From JABACD01 sp047639675 (GTDB taxonomy: Bacteria; Planctomycetota; UBA1135; GCA-002686595): a stretch of 33,042 bases of DNA. The position numbers and the translations under genes were made by a program. Within the stretch, counting starts at the first letter, position 1. Every line of letters starts with the position of its first letter. This document shows, one piece after another, positions 1 to 7,595 of the stretch. A model generated the notes under the pieces. That model did not search any database. It saw only the letters and a program-made list of their open reading frames with translations, and had not been told where the DNA came from. The stretch lies in NCBI GenBank assembly GCA_047639675.1, contig JBLIOI010000044.1, positions 1 to 33,042 on the forward strand, read 5' to 3'.

Positions 1-24
1 AGCCTTCCACAAAGGTAGACGCCG

Positions 25-171
25 ATGCATCTGTTAATTCCCGGACGCGTTGCGGGCGACCTCCAGCTGGTCTCCGAAATAGCAGAGACCTTGGGGCGCG
101 AAGCCTTAGCTGAGAATGGAATCTGGCTGGGCGCCCAACTCTCGCGCCAACTCGATTCGCCTAGTTCCTAA
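25..171 (+). CDS. Short ORF, possibly the remnant end of a larger gene
   Basis: A 48-codon open frame begins with ATG at 25 and ends with TAA at 169-171. The composition looks coding (helical, with the stretch VSEIAETLGREALAENG), but an in-frame stop at 16-18 prevents extension to the window edge. It is therefore either a tiny gene, the end of a gene broken by a frameshift, or chance. Its stop overlaps the stop of the convergent gene on the minus strand by three bases. The opening residues HLLIP faintly recall PTS EIIA-type domain ends, but this is too weak for a functional call. Confidence 0.2.
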   Translation: MHLLIPGRVAGDLQLVSEIAETLGREALAENGIWLGAQLSRQLDSPSS

Positions 172-1370
172 CGCAGCGCGATGTAGAACTCTTGGCCGCC
201 TTCATCCTTCACATCTAAGGTCGCGCGCGCCGTCAAGTCATCTTCGGTTCGTGCGACTATTCGATAGCGACCAGGCGGAACGTTGAAGGACCAGCCGAGG
301 CCTGCCGCATCGGTAATGAGTTCTATGCGGCCGTCGGGACTACCAAAACCGCTTAGAGTCACTTCGCCTACACTCTTGCCCGTTGCATCAGTCGTGTGGA
401 TCAAGATGTCGACGGTCGGCGGCAAAATGATTTGCGGGAAGCGCATGGATGGCGCCTGGAAGAGCAGGCTCCGGGCGGGGAGTAGTGGTCTGTGCAGGGG
501 CCCAAAGAGAATCTCGAACTCACCATCGGGAACGTCATCGAAGCTGTAGAAACCGTCGCCGCGCGTCTGGGTCTTGAGAATATGATCTGAGAGCGTGGAC
601 TTCAGTTGCACCACAAGTCGCTGAGCGGGCCGGCCATCCTTGTTGGTCACATAGCCATCGAGGTAGCCGGTTGGCGCCAGCCCTATAATGACGTAGGGCT
701 TCGAGGTGGCTTGGGTCAGGAGGATCGGGTTGCGGCGGGGGTTTTGGCCCGCGGCTTCGATCCAGACGTCGTACCCTCCCAGGGAAACGTCCTCGAAAGT
801 GAATTCTGCGCCGTTTCCTGGGGTCGATTTCGCTTCCGCGTGTTCGCGTCCCATGAGTGAATCGCTCGGGCCAATATGGATCGTGAAATCCTTCGGGAGC
901 TTCTGGTCGCCGCGTACAGCAATCATGCCCCTAATTGATCCGCGGCCGTAGAACTGGGGAATGGCTCGTTTCCCAGTTCGAGTGCCGCGGGGGACGAAAT
1001 TCTCGGTAGTCAGGGGCTTTTCGTCCGAGACCGATACAGGGGCGGTGGGGGACTCCGGCTTGCCCGAGATGAGCTCGGGGGTCAGGGCATTCGGGGCCGA
1101 GGCGCTTTCTCCTGAGCCCATCACATACACGGCGATGGCTCCTAGGATCAACACGAGAAGTATTACAACCAGCGGCGCACGTCCGGATCTCGCAATATTG
1201 CCCCCGGGAGAGCCTTTGGTCTGGGAGGAATCTTGACGATGAGCTAGCACCGAGCTACACGCTCCGTAGTCGTTGTCCTCGGCTCCTGCTAGGCTCTGCC
1301 GCTCGTTAGCCGTCCTTTTCATGTTCATTCCGTTCCTGCGTTCTACGTACCAACTGGCCTCGTGGGACAT
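168..1370 (-). CDS. Membrane-anchored protein with carboxypeptidase-regulatory-like beta domains
   Basis: A 400-residue protein. The N-terminal 60 residues are polar, followed by one transmembrane helix at about 65-85 (VVILLVLILGAIAVYVM) and a Ser/Pro-rich linker. Several beta-sandwich-like segments follow, with the recurrent pattern of carboxypeptidase-regulatory or SdrD-B-like folds (FEDVSLGGYDVWIEA, FYSFDDVPDGEFEILFG, FNVPPGRYRIVAR). The likely topology is a cytoplasmic N-terminus with the beta domains outside the inner membrane. The start was chosen at ATG 1370 because GGAGGT lies just upstream; a longer frame reaches 1469 but would run into the divergent gene. The role is unknown; such domains usually mediate folding or binding rather than catalysis. 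Confidence 0.75.
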   Translation of the reverse strand: MSHEASWYVERRNGMNMKRTANERQSLAGAEDNDYGACSSVLAHRQDSSQTKGSPGGNIARSGRAPLVVILLVLILGAIAVYVMGSGESASAPNALTPELISGKPESPTAPVSVSDEKPLTTENFVPRGTRTGKRAIPQFYGRGSIRGMIAVRGDQKLPKDFTIHIGPSDSLMGREHAEAKSTPGNGAEFTFEDVSLGGYDVWIEAAGQNPRRNPILLTQATSKPYVIIGLAPTGYLDGYVTNKDGRPAQRLVVQLKSTLSDHILKTQTRGDGFYSFDDVPDGEFEILFGPLHRPLLPARSLLFQAPSMRFPQIILPPTVDILIHTTDATGKSVGEVTLSGFGSPDGRIELITDAAGLGWSFNVPPGRYRIVARTEDDLTARATLDVKDEGGQEFYIALR

Positions 1371-1373
1371 AGT

Positions 1374-1379
1374 ACCTCC
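1374..1379 (-). promoter_or_regulatory. Strong Shine-Dalgarno site GGAGGT
   Basis: On the minus strand GGAGGT sits three bases before the ATG at 1370. It is one of the few clear anti-16S matches in the window and fixes the start of the beta-domain membrane protein. Confidence 0.6.
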
Positions 1380-1410
1380 ACCGGCGAAGGTCGGGGAAGC
1401 ACCGATCTCG

Positions 1411-3855
1411 ATGCTCAAATTCTCTTCTGTCCACCGACGTTTTTCATCCCTCGCGTTGCTCCTCGCCATCTTGGTGTGGGTGACGGTTTCCTCCAGTCAA
1501 TCGACGGCTTCAGCCTCTCCGGCTTCCGCTCCCCAAGAGGGGCGCGTGATCGTTCTGGGCTTTGACGGAGGTGACTATCGCACCTCTGCGAAACTCGCCT
1601 CGGAAGGATTGATGCCGAACCTTCAGGAGCTGGCCAAGACCGGCACCTTCGAACAACTGGGCACCACTTACTCGGCGGAATCCCCGGTGGCTTGGGCGGC
1701 GCTCAACACCGGACAAAACCCCTCGAAGACCGGCGTGCCGGGATTCGTCAAGCGCAATTTGATGCGCGATGGCAAAGAGGTCTCCGAAAACGGAAATCCC
1801 ACGCCAGCCATTGGCCATCAAGGCTCCGCAGAGCGGAACGTGGTTGATATGGATGCCGGCTTGTTGATTGGCTTCCTGGCAAAGTACGACGGTCCAACAC
1901 TGATGGGAATCGTCGGCGCGGCTGTGTTCTTAGCCTTCCTATTCGCTTTCAAGCTGCTCTTGCGCATGAAGATGGGATTGTCATTCGTCCTAGCCTTCGT
2001 GCTCGCGGCAGTTGGATCCTATGGAGCCAAGACAGCTAAGGCCTACATTCCCGAAAAGATCAGCGGCATCGTCACCAACCCGGTCGAAGTCGACGCCTTC
2101 TGGGATCATGCGGCGCGTGCCGGGTCCAAAGTGGTCGTGCTCGATGCGGCTATGGCGTGGGATAAGGAAGCCCCCGAAGGTGCCAAGATCCTTGGTGGAT
2201 TGGGCTTGCCCGATTGCCGTGGAGACAACGGTCAGTGGTTTGTCTACACCACCAGCGATGACGAAATCGACAAGGAGCCGGAAGGGCGTTCTTCAGCCAC
2301 GGCGGGCACTATCTTTCGCGTTTCCACGTGGCGCAACGACAAGATCACATGCAACCTATACGGCCCGAAGAACTTCTACGAGCAGGATAAGCTGCGCGCC
2401 GAAATCGATACAATCGAGGAGCGGCTCAAGCCGGCCAGCGGGACCGGTTGGAAGGAGGGTTCTGCTCTCCGTACGCGTAAGAAGGAACTTCAAGCGAGCC
2501 TGAGTAGTGGCGCACGCGCTACTGTTCTGGTTGAGATTGAGAAGCAATCAAACGGAGCCAAGGTCACCGTCGGGGGTCAAGCGCAGGACCTCGAGACCGG
2601 TGTTTGGTCCGATTGGTATCACCCTGTCTTCGAACTCAATCCTTTGATTAAAGCTCATGCGGTTACCCGCATGAAGATCATTGAGAATGGTGAGACCTTC
2701 ACCTTGTTCGTCAATACCCTCGACATCGACCCGGCCAACGCTCAGTTCTGGCAGCCAGTGAGCCAGCCCAGTTCCTTCTCGGCGGAACTCGCCAGTCGCA
2801 TCGGGGGTCCCTTCGAGACCTTCGGTTGGGCTTGCCTGACGATGCCCTTCAAGGACAAGGTGATCGACATCGAGACTATGTTGCAAGACATTGAATTCAC
2901 CATGAAGTGGCGCGAGAAGATTACGCGTGCTGCTTTGGAGGAGGGCGACTACGACGTCTTGATGTCTGTCTTCAGTACACCGGATCGAGTGCAGCACATG
3001 TGCTACCAGTATTCAGATCCGTTGCACCCTCTGTACGACGACGCGAAGGCTTCACAAAAGGTGACTTTCTTCGATCGTGAGATCGAGTTGCGCGAGGCCA
3101 TCACGGTGATCTACGAGCAGGTTGACCGCATCATCGGTTGGGTGAAGGACGAGTACCTGGAGCCTGAAGACACGCTCTTGGTTTGCGCGGACCACGGCTT
3201 CCAAAGCTTCCGTCACCAGGTGCACCTCAACAACTGGCTAGAGCAGAATGGTTACTTATCATTGAGCCCCGGGCTTTCGAGCACGCGTAACAACGCGGCT
3301 CTAATGTTCGTCGATTGGACGGAGACGCGGGCCTACGCCATGGGGCTCGGGATGATCTACCTGAACCTCGAAGGCCGTGAGGCCGGCGGTCTCGTCAAGG
3401 AAAGCGAGAGTCGTGCTCTCCTGGAGGAGATCGCATCCAAGCTCTCCGGCTTGACCGACGATCGCGATGGCAAGAGTGTCCCGGCGGTCGAACAGGTGGT
3501 CTTCATCGATGACGTTCACAAGGGACCCTTCCGCGATCGCGAAGGAGACCTGATGGTTGGATTTAAACCTTACTACCGCGTTTCTTGGGGCACGACCTCC
3601 GGCGGCATCGATCTTGAGAAGGGTGATGGTGGCGGGATCATTACCTCAGAGATCTTCGAGCCGAATAAGGCCAACTGGTCAGGCGGCCACGTATCAGTCG
3701 CACCTAAGCACGTTGCAGGTATGTTCGTCAGCAACCGCAAGGTCGCGATTCCGGCGGATGGGGTGCACCTCTTGCATATTGCGCCGACGACCCTGGATCT
3801 GCTTGGACACGAGCAACACTCGGAGTTTGACCTCAAGCCTCTGAGCATTCAGTAG
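1411..3855 (+). CDS. Alkaline-phosphatase-superfamily protein (type I phosphodiesterase/nucleotide pyrophosphatase-like)
   Basis: An 814-residue predicted metallo-phosphoesterase. ATG 1411 gives a clear signal peptide or N-terminal anchor (LALLLAILVWVTVSSS); an open frame back to 1273 would overlap the divergent gene. The metal-binding start motif is GFDGGD (D52), followed by MPNLQELAKTGTF and ESPVAWAALNTGQNPSKTG, where the superfamily nucleophile Ser/Thr lies. Downstream come DRVQHM, CADHGFQSF (about 593-601) and GGHVSVAPKHVAGMF (about 757), matching later metal ligands of the fold. Unusually, two adjacent hydrophobic helices (about 164-182 and 188-206) interrupt the catalytic domain. The substrate cannot be read from sequence; a phosphodiester or phosphonate on the cell-envelope side is plausible. 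Superfamily confidence is high, exact activity low. Confidence 0.85.
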   Translation: MLKFSSVHRRFSSLALLLAILVWVTVSSSQSTASASPASAPQEGRVIVLGFDGGDYRTSAKLASEGLMPNLQELAKTGTFEQLGTTYSAESPVAWAALNTGQNPSKTGVPGFVKRNLMRDGKEVSENGNPTPAIGHQGSAERNVVDMDAGLLIGFLAKYDGPTLMGIVGAAVFLAFLFAFKLLLRMKMGLSFVLAFVLAAVGSYGAKTAKAYIPEKISGIVTNPVEVDAFWDHAARAGSKVVVLDAAMAWDKEAPEGAKILGGLGLPDCRGDNGQWFVYTTSDDEIDKEPEGRSSATAGTIFRVSTWRNDKITCNLYGPKNFYEQDKLRAEIDTIEERLKPASGTGWKEGSALRTRKKELQASLSSGARATVLVEIEKQSNGAKVTVGGQAQDLETGVWSDWYHPVFELNPLIKAHAVTRMKIIENGETFTLFVNTLDIDPANAQFWQPVSQPSSFSAELASRIGGPFETFGWACLTMPFKDKVIDIETMLQDIEFTMKWREKITRAALEEGDYDVLMSVFSTPDRVQHMCYQYSDPLHPLYDDAKASQKVTFFDREIELREAITVIYEQVDRIIGWVKDEYLEPEDTLLVCADHGFQSFRHQVHLNNWLEQNGYLSLSPGLSSTRNNAALMFVDWTETRAYAMGLGMIYLNLEGREAGGLVKESESRALLEEIASKLSGLTDDRDGKSVPAVEQVVFIDDVHKGPFRDREGDLMVGFKPYYRVSWGTTSGGIDLEKGDGGGIITSEIFEPNKANWSGGHVSVAPKHVAGMFVSNRKVAIPADGVHLLHIAPTTLDLLGHEQHSEFDLKPLSIQ

Positions 3856-3864
3856 AGCCTGGTT

Positions 3865-3889
3865 CTTGTGGGCTTCGAGCCCACACAAG
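3865..3889 (+). terminator. Stem-loop after the phosphatase gene
   Basis: TGTGGGCT-TCG-AGCCCACA forms a perfect 8-bp stem ten bases after the stop codon, extended by flanking CT/AG pairs with a small bulge. No T-run follows, so it may be a processing or stabilising hairpin rather than a classical intrinsic terminator. Confidence 0.45.
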
Positions 3890-3902
3890 ATCTTCACACA
3901 AG

Positions 3903-3938
3903 GAAGTGGACGTTCTCCTCAACGAGAGCGTCCACTTC
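3903..3938 (+). terminator. Second, longer stem-loop after the phosphatase gene
   Basis: GAAGTGGACG pairs with CGTCCACTTC (10 bp). Inside, after one wobble pair, TCTC pairs with GAGA around a six-base loop. Together with the hairpin just upstream it makes a tandem terminator-like block. There is no poly-T tract. Confidence 0.5.
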
Positions 3939-4124
3939 TACGTAGAAGAAAGACGGGGAATGAATTTTCGACAGGATTCTGCGAAGGAATGCGAATTGAA
4001 AGGCACTCAGGTAAGGGGCAATCGGCCATTTCCTGTGTTCGAGCTTCGCAAGTCGCAGCCTTGCTGAGGAATTCATTGAAACGTCGGAGACTATGTTCCG
4101 AACAAGATGGGTAACGAGAGAACA
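3939..4124. other. Spacer without a recognised gene
   Basis: The stretch between the tandem hairpins and the small ORF at 4125 holds no convincing reading frame on either strand and no RNA gene that I recognise. It could contain the promoter for the small ORF, but no clear -35/-10 pair stands out. Confidence 0.4.
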
Positions 4125-4430
4125 ATGAATTTGGTCATGAACATAAGCGATAACGATTCCGGGCGCATGCCACTCCCTGGGCATCGAACAGGCATACCCC
4201 AGGCGAGCGCCCGCTTTCTGTGGATCGACGAGGAAAGCGGCGACGAGCTCGCCGTCGAAGTAAAAGGGAACGAAGCCTTCTTTGGGGAATTAGAAACCCT
4301 CGGGTTCGAGCGCCAAAGCAGCGAACTTGACCCTTCGAGTAGAAAGCCGAGCGGCAGGCTCAGCGCAAGCATGGACGTCGGCAGCGGACGCTCCAAGCGC
4401 TCGAAGGGCGGAGAGCGGCGCCTGGGATAA
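4125..4430 (+). CDS. Hypothetical small protein
   Basis: A 101-codon frame with an ATG at 4125 preceded by a weak GAGAG; an alternative ATG lies at 4107. The middle is acidic and protein-like (FLWIDEESGDELAVEVKGN), while the last third becomes basic and Ser/Arg-rich, which is less typical. Three bases after the TAA a 15-bp hairpin begins (4433-4481), as expected behind a real gene. I recognise no family. Antisense frames over the same interval look like compositional shadows. It could equally be a decayed gene or a leader region of the symporter downstream. Confidence 0.35.
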   Translation: MNLVMNISDNDSGRMPLPGHRTGIPQASARFLWIDEESGDELAVEVKGNEAFFGELETLGFERQSSELDPSSRKPSGRLSASMDVGSGRSKRSKGGERRLG

Positions 4431-4432
4431 GA

Positions 4433-4481
4433 GCCGGAAGGTGGCGGAGATTGCCCGGGCCCGGTACCGCCGTCTTCCGGC
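4433..4481 (+). terminator. Strong 15-bp hairpin upstream of the symporter
   Basis: The arms GCCGGAAGGTGGCGG and CCGCCGTCTTCCGGC pair over 15 positions with two G-T wobbles. The 19-base loop itself holds the palindrome GCCCGGGC. It starts right after the stop of the small ORF and ends 28 bases before the symporter start, so it can be a terminator for the former or a structured leader for the latter. No T-run is present. Confidence 0.5.
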
Positions 4482-4509
4482 GCAGGGTCCAAAACCGTAC
4501 CCTCATCCG

Positions 4510-6036
4510 ATGCAAGCTCATTGGAAGGTATTGATCTGGATGGCCGCGGGCATTGTCGTCGGCCTCATTATGCAAGTGACCCTCGAGGCGCCCGCCTGGA
4601 GTGGTTCAAGCTGGAAGGGCTCTCCACAAGGGATCGAGCTGGTCTCAGCCTCTGGTCCGTCGGCCAAGTCTAGACTCGAGGTTGGAGCCGTCTACGATCG
4701 ACTCATTGTCAATCGTGGCAAAGAAGATGAGGCCATCGTCCAGCTCGGCGTCCCCGAGGATTACCTGAGCGCCCAGGCCAATGCTGAGAACGGCGAGGTC
4801 CTCTGGTTGCTCGAGTTAGCGGACACGGAGTCAAAGAGCCCCGTCGCACTGGCGCTCGGCATGTCACCGGACTCACCACGTGCAAAATGGATCTATTGGT
4901 TTGCCTTTGTCGCGGACATTTTCATGGCGCTCTTGAAGATGCTCATCGTTCCATTGGTGATGAGTTCCATCATCAGTGGTGTGGCCAGCGTCGGTGCTTT
5001 CAAAGACCTGAAGCGCTTGGGCTTCAAGACATTCAGCTACTACATCGTCACCAGCCTCTTGGCGATCGTCGTCGGCCAAGTCTTGGTCAACGTGATTCGA
5101 CCCGGAGAAGGAGCCCAACTCGGTCTCTCGGCCAACGCTAGTGCTGGTGAGCGGTCGGAGAACTTTATTGAAATTCTGAAGCGCATGGTGCCGGATAACG
5201 TGCCTGAAGCTATGACTTCCAATGGAGCCATGCTGCAGATCATTTTCTTCTCACTGCTGCTCGGCTACTTCATCACGCGCGCCGCCGAACCGCACTCGGG
5301 GCGCGTTCGCGAGCTGTTCGAGTCATTCTTCCAGGTGATGATGCGCATGGCCGAAGGCGTCTTGTCGCTCTTGCCTTATGGCGTTTTCGCACTGCTCGTC
5401 AAGGTCGTAGCGGGCACCGGGGTCGAGCCCTTCAAGGCCCTGTTCATCTATATGGGCACGGTGACTTTGGCGCTCGTCTTGCACTCATGTGTGACCCTAC
5501 CGCTGATTTTGAAGTTTGTAGGGAAGGTCTCACCGATCGCTTGGTTCAAGGCCATGTCGCCCGCTCTGATGACGGCCTTCAGTACTAGCTCGTCGAGCAT
5601 GACTCTGCCGGTGACACTGAAGACAGTCGAGCAGCGGGGTAAGGTCAGTAACAAGGTGACCTCCTTCACGCTGCCCCTAGGGGCTACGATCAACATGGAC
5701 GGCACCGCGCTTTATGAGTGCATTGGCGTGATATTCTTGGCCCAGTACTACGCGACCCTCGGTGGCGAGCCCCTCAGCCTGACCTCTCAAGCCCTCGTGG
5801 TGATGATGGCGCTGATGGCTAGCGTCGGGGCGGCCGGCATTCCATCGGCTGGGCTGGTGATGATGCTGACGATTCTTTCCTCACTAAACCTGCCCTTGGA
5901 GGGCGCTGCGCTGCTTTTGGCCGTAGATCGGCCGCTAGATATGCTGCGGACCGTGGTCAATGTCTGGTCCGATTCCTGTGGTGCCGCAGTGGTGGGGCGT
6001 AGTGAAGGCGAAATGGGCGCACTGGAAGCTGGCTGA
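4510..6036 (+). CDS. Dicarboxylate/amino acid:cation symporter (DAACS/GltP family) with an extra loop domain
   Basis: A 508-residue sodium- or proton-coupled importer of the GltP/DctA/glutamate-transporter family in the inner membrane. Family hallmarks are all visible: the serine-rich hairpin STSSSSMTLPVT, the NMDGTALYE motif of TM7, the second hairpin ASVGAAGIPSAGLVMM and the substrate/ion-binding TM8 segment DRPLDMLRTVVNVWSD. The start at ATG 4510 opens directly with TM1 (WKVLIWMAAGIVVGLIM). Between TM1 and TM2 there are about 85 extra residues that homologues lack, containing a vaguely PDZ-like pattern (GIELVSASGPS, RLEVGAVYDRLIVN), probably on the periplasmic side. The likely substrate is C4-dicarboxylate, glutamate or aspartate. 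The next gene follows after 85 bp. Confidence 0.9.
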   Translation: MQAHWKVLIWMAAGIVVGLIMQVTLEAPAWSGSSWKGSPQGIELVSASGPSAKSRLEVGAVYDRLIVNRGKEDEAIVQLGVPEDYLSAQANAENGEVLWLLELADTESKSPVALALGMSPDSPRAKWIYWFAFVADIFMALLKMLIVPLVMSSIISGVASVGAFKDLKRLGFKTFSYYIVTSLLAIVVGQVLVNVIRPGEGAQLGLSANASAGERSENFIEILKRMVPDNVPEAMTSNGAMLQIIFFSLLLGYFITRAAEPHSGRVRELFESFFQVMMRMAEGVLSLLPYGVFALLVKVVAGTGVEPFKALFIYMGTVTLALVLHSCVTLPLILKFVGKVSPIAWFKAMSPALMTAFSTSSSSMTLPVTLKTVEQRGKVSNKVTSFTLPLGATINMDGTALYECIGVIFLAQYYATLGGEPLSLTSQALVVMMALMASVGAAGIPSAGLVMMLTILSSLNLPLEGAALLLAVDRPLDMLRTVVNVWSDSCGAAVVGRSEGEMGALEAG

Positions 6037-6121
6037 GCGGTGGAGTCCTGCCGTCCGTCCCGCTACAATTCCCGCCGAAAGCTTTCTTGACTCCGGCGAC
6101 AAGCCGCTGAATTTAGTCCTA

Positions 6122-7531
6122 ATGACGAACCCGTCCCTAATCGAACGAATCACCCGCTCCTTGGCCTACATGCTCCGCCACAAGCCGGAGGAGTTCGACA
6201 TCGAGCTCGACCGTTTTGGCTCAGCTGACTGCGATGAAGTTGTCCAGGTGCTCAACGAGCGTCTTGGCGAGTCTATCGAAGAGGATGATCTCTACGACGC
6301 CATCGAGGCCGGTGACCGGGTGCGCTACGCCATCAATGATGGCCGCATCCGCGCCCTCTACGGACACTCCATCGAAGTTGATCCGGGAGAGAACACCAAG
6401 CCCAGCGAACTCTTGTACGTCGGCCTCGGTAGTCGTGAGGCTGAGCGCGCCGAGCGCTACGGTCTGCGTGCCGGTCGCCGCGCTTTCTTGCATCTCGCTA
6501 AGGAAGAAGAGCAAGCAGAAGAGTCGGGCAAACGCCAGGCTCGCCGTTATGCGGTGATTACTGTCTACGCCCTCGACGCTTGGGAACAAGGCATCAACTT
6601 CTACGATCGCGGATCGCTGTTCCTCTCGGATCCGATCCCGACAGAATTCCTAGAGATGGGCGAGATCTTCGAGGATGGCACGCCGGCCACGCGTGACGTT
6701 GATCGAGGTGGCCGTTCACGTGGTCGTGACCGCGGTGGTGACCGCGGTGGTGACCGCGGTGGTGACCGCGGTGGTGACCGCGGTGGTGACCGCGGTGGTG
6801 ACCGCGGCCGTGACCGTAACGGAGATCGTGGTCGCAACGAGCGGACAAGTCGTGACGATGATCGTGAGGAACGCCCCGCGCGTACCGAGCGTCCCGCCCG
6901 TGAAGAGCGCAGTGAGCAATCAGCACGACCGGAGCGATCCGAACGACCGGAGCAATCAGCACGACCGGAGCGATCCGAACGACCGGAGCGATCCGAACGA
7001 CCGGAGCGATCAGCACGACCGGAGCGATCAGCACGACCGGAGCGATCCGAACGACCGGAGCGATCAGCACGGCCGGAGCGATCAGCACGGCCGGAGCGAT
7101 CCGAACGACCGGAGCGATCCGAACGACCGGAGCGATCCGAACGACCGGAGCGATCAGCACGACCGGAACGATCCGAACGCCCGGAACGCGGTGACCGCCC
7201 CGAGCGCGGTGGAAGAGATCGTGGTGAACGTGGACGTGACGAGCGCCCGCGCAACGATGACCGCGCCCCTCGACGCAATCAATCGAATGACAACGAACGG
7301 TCCAGTGCGCCCCGCCAGGATCGCGCGCCGGTTGCCCAAGAGGCGGCACTTGCTCCGGCATCGGCTCCGAAGGCAGCTTCTCAGGGTTCATTTGGCCTCG
7401 GCCTCGACGGATCCAAGTCGGCGAAGCGGACGCCCAAGCCCGCAGTAGTCAAAGCTCCGGAACCCAAACAGGTTGAAGCTCCCAAGCCTGCTCCGGAAGC
7501 TCCGACCAGTTCATTCGGTTCGGGAATCTAG
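6122..7531 (+). CDS. kptA: RNA 2'-phosphotransferase (KptA/Tpt1-like) with long repetitive Arg-rich tail
   Basis: A 469-residue protein. Residues 1-185 match the KptA/Tpt1 fold, which removes an RNA 2'-phosphate using NAD+. Visible motifs are the R-H pair in YMLRHKP (R19, H20), GRIRALYGHS (75-83), ARRYAVI (R141/R142) and INFYDRGSLFLSDPIPTEFL; these cover the Arg-His-Arg-Arg tetrad known for Tpt1. The usual LYHGT motif of the NAD side is LYVGL here (98-102), so its histidine is lost. The C-terminal 280 residues are low complexity: six DRGG units, about sixteen RPERS[E/A] units, then an Ala/Pro/Lys-rich end. ATG 6122 was chosen because the fold begins there; the frame runs back to 5960 inside the symporter. 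The tail suggests RNA binding. Bacterial KptA has no settled physiological substrate. Confidence 0.85.
   Translation: MTNPSLIERITRSLAYMLRHKPEEFDIELDRFGSADCDEVVQVLNERLGESIEEDDLYDAIEAGDRVRYAINDGRIRALYGHSIEVDPGENTKPSELLYVGLGSREAERAERYGLRAGRRAFLHLAKEEEQAEESGKRQARRYAVITVYALDAWEQGINFYDRGSLFLSDPIPTEFLEMGEIFEDGTPATRDVDRGGRSRGRDRGGDRGGDRGGDRGGDRGGDRGGDRGRDRNGDRGRNERTSRDDDREERPARTERPAREERSEQSARPERSERPEQSARPERSERPERSERPERSARPERSARPERSERPERSARPERSARPERSERPERSERPERSERPERSARPERSERPERGDRPERGGRDRGERGRDERPRNDDRAPRRNQSNDNERSSAPRQDRAPVAQEAALAPASAPKAASQGSFGLGLDGSKSAKRTPKPAVVKAPEPKQVEAPKPAPEAPTSSFGSGI
6728..6799 (+). repeat. Six perfect 12-bp tandem repeats (GACCGCGGTGGT)
   Basis: Six identical back-to-back copies of GACCGCGGTGGT encode DRGG each, followed by a seventh diverged copy. 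The unit length is a multiple of three, so gain or loss of units keeps the kptA-like frame. Confidence 0.9.
6920..7190 (+). repeat. 18-bp tandem repeat array encoding RPERS[E/A]
   Basis: About sixteen copies of an 18-bp unit (CGACCGGAGCGA followed by TCCGAA or TCAGCA) sit in tandem within the tail of the KptA-like gene. The two variants that give Glu or Ala at the sixth position are interspersed, which points to past unequal exchange or slippage. Confidence 0.9.
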
Positions 7532-7552
7532 TCCCTTCCGCATCCGACTCAT

Positions 7553-7595
7553 GAAGAGTGTTCGTCACCCATTTATACGATGACGAGCACTCTTC
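7553..7595 (+). promoter_or_regulatory. 15-bp inverted repeat enclosing the start codon of the kinase gene
   Basis: The left arm 7553-7567 (GAAGAGTGTTCGTCA) and right arm 7581-7595 (TGACGAGCACTCTTC) pair over 15 positions with one G-T wobble. The 13-base loop contains the A of the ATG at 7580 and no Shine-Dalgarno. It may terminate the KptA-like transcript, or hold the kinase start in a closed structure. Confidence 0.6.

Noticed and set aside
2012..2503. 163-codon frame inside the phosphatase gene
   Set aside because: Arg/Ser-rich shadow of a well-supported gene in another frame.
4447..4465. Sigma-54-like TGGC...TTGC upstream of the symporter
   Set aside because: The GG-to-GC spacing is two bases too short for a -24/-12 promoter and the bases fall in the hairpin.
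4091..4492. 133-codon antisense frame opposite the small ORF
   Set aside because: Pro/Ser-rich shadow with no ribosome site; the plus strand looks more protein-like.
6728..7190. CRISPR-like repetition
   Set aside because: The units are contiguous without unique spacers and encode a continuous protein tail.
6594..7391. Long antisense frames over the KptA tail
   Set aside because: The repeat units are multiples of three, so all frames stay open; the products are monotonous Arg/Ser or Val/Ile repeats with no protein character.
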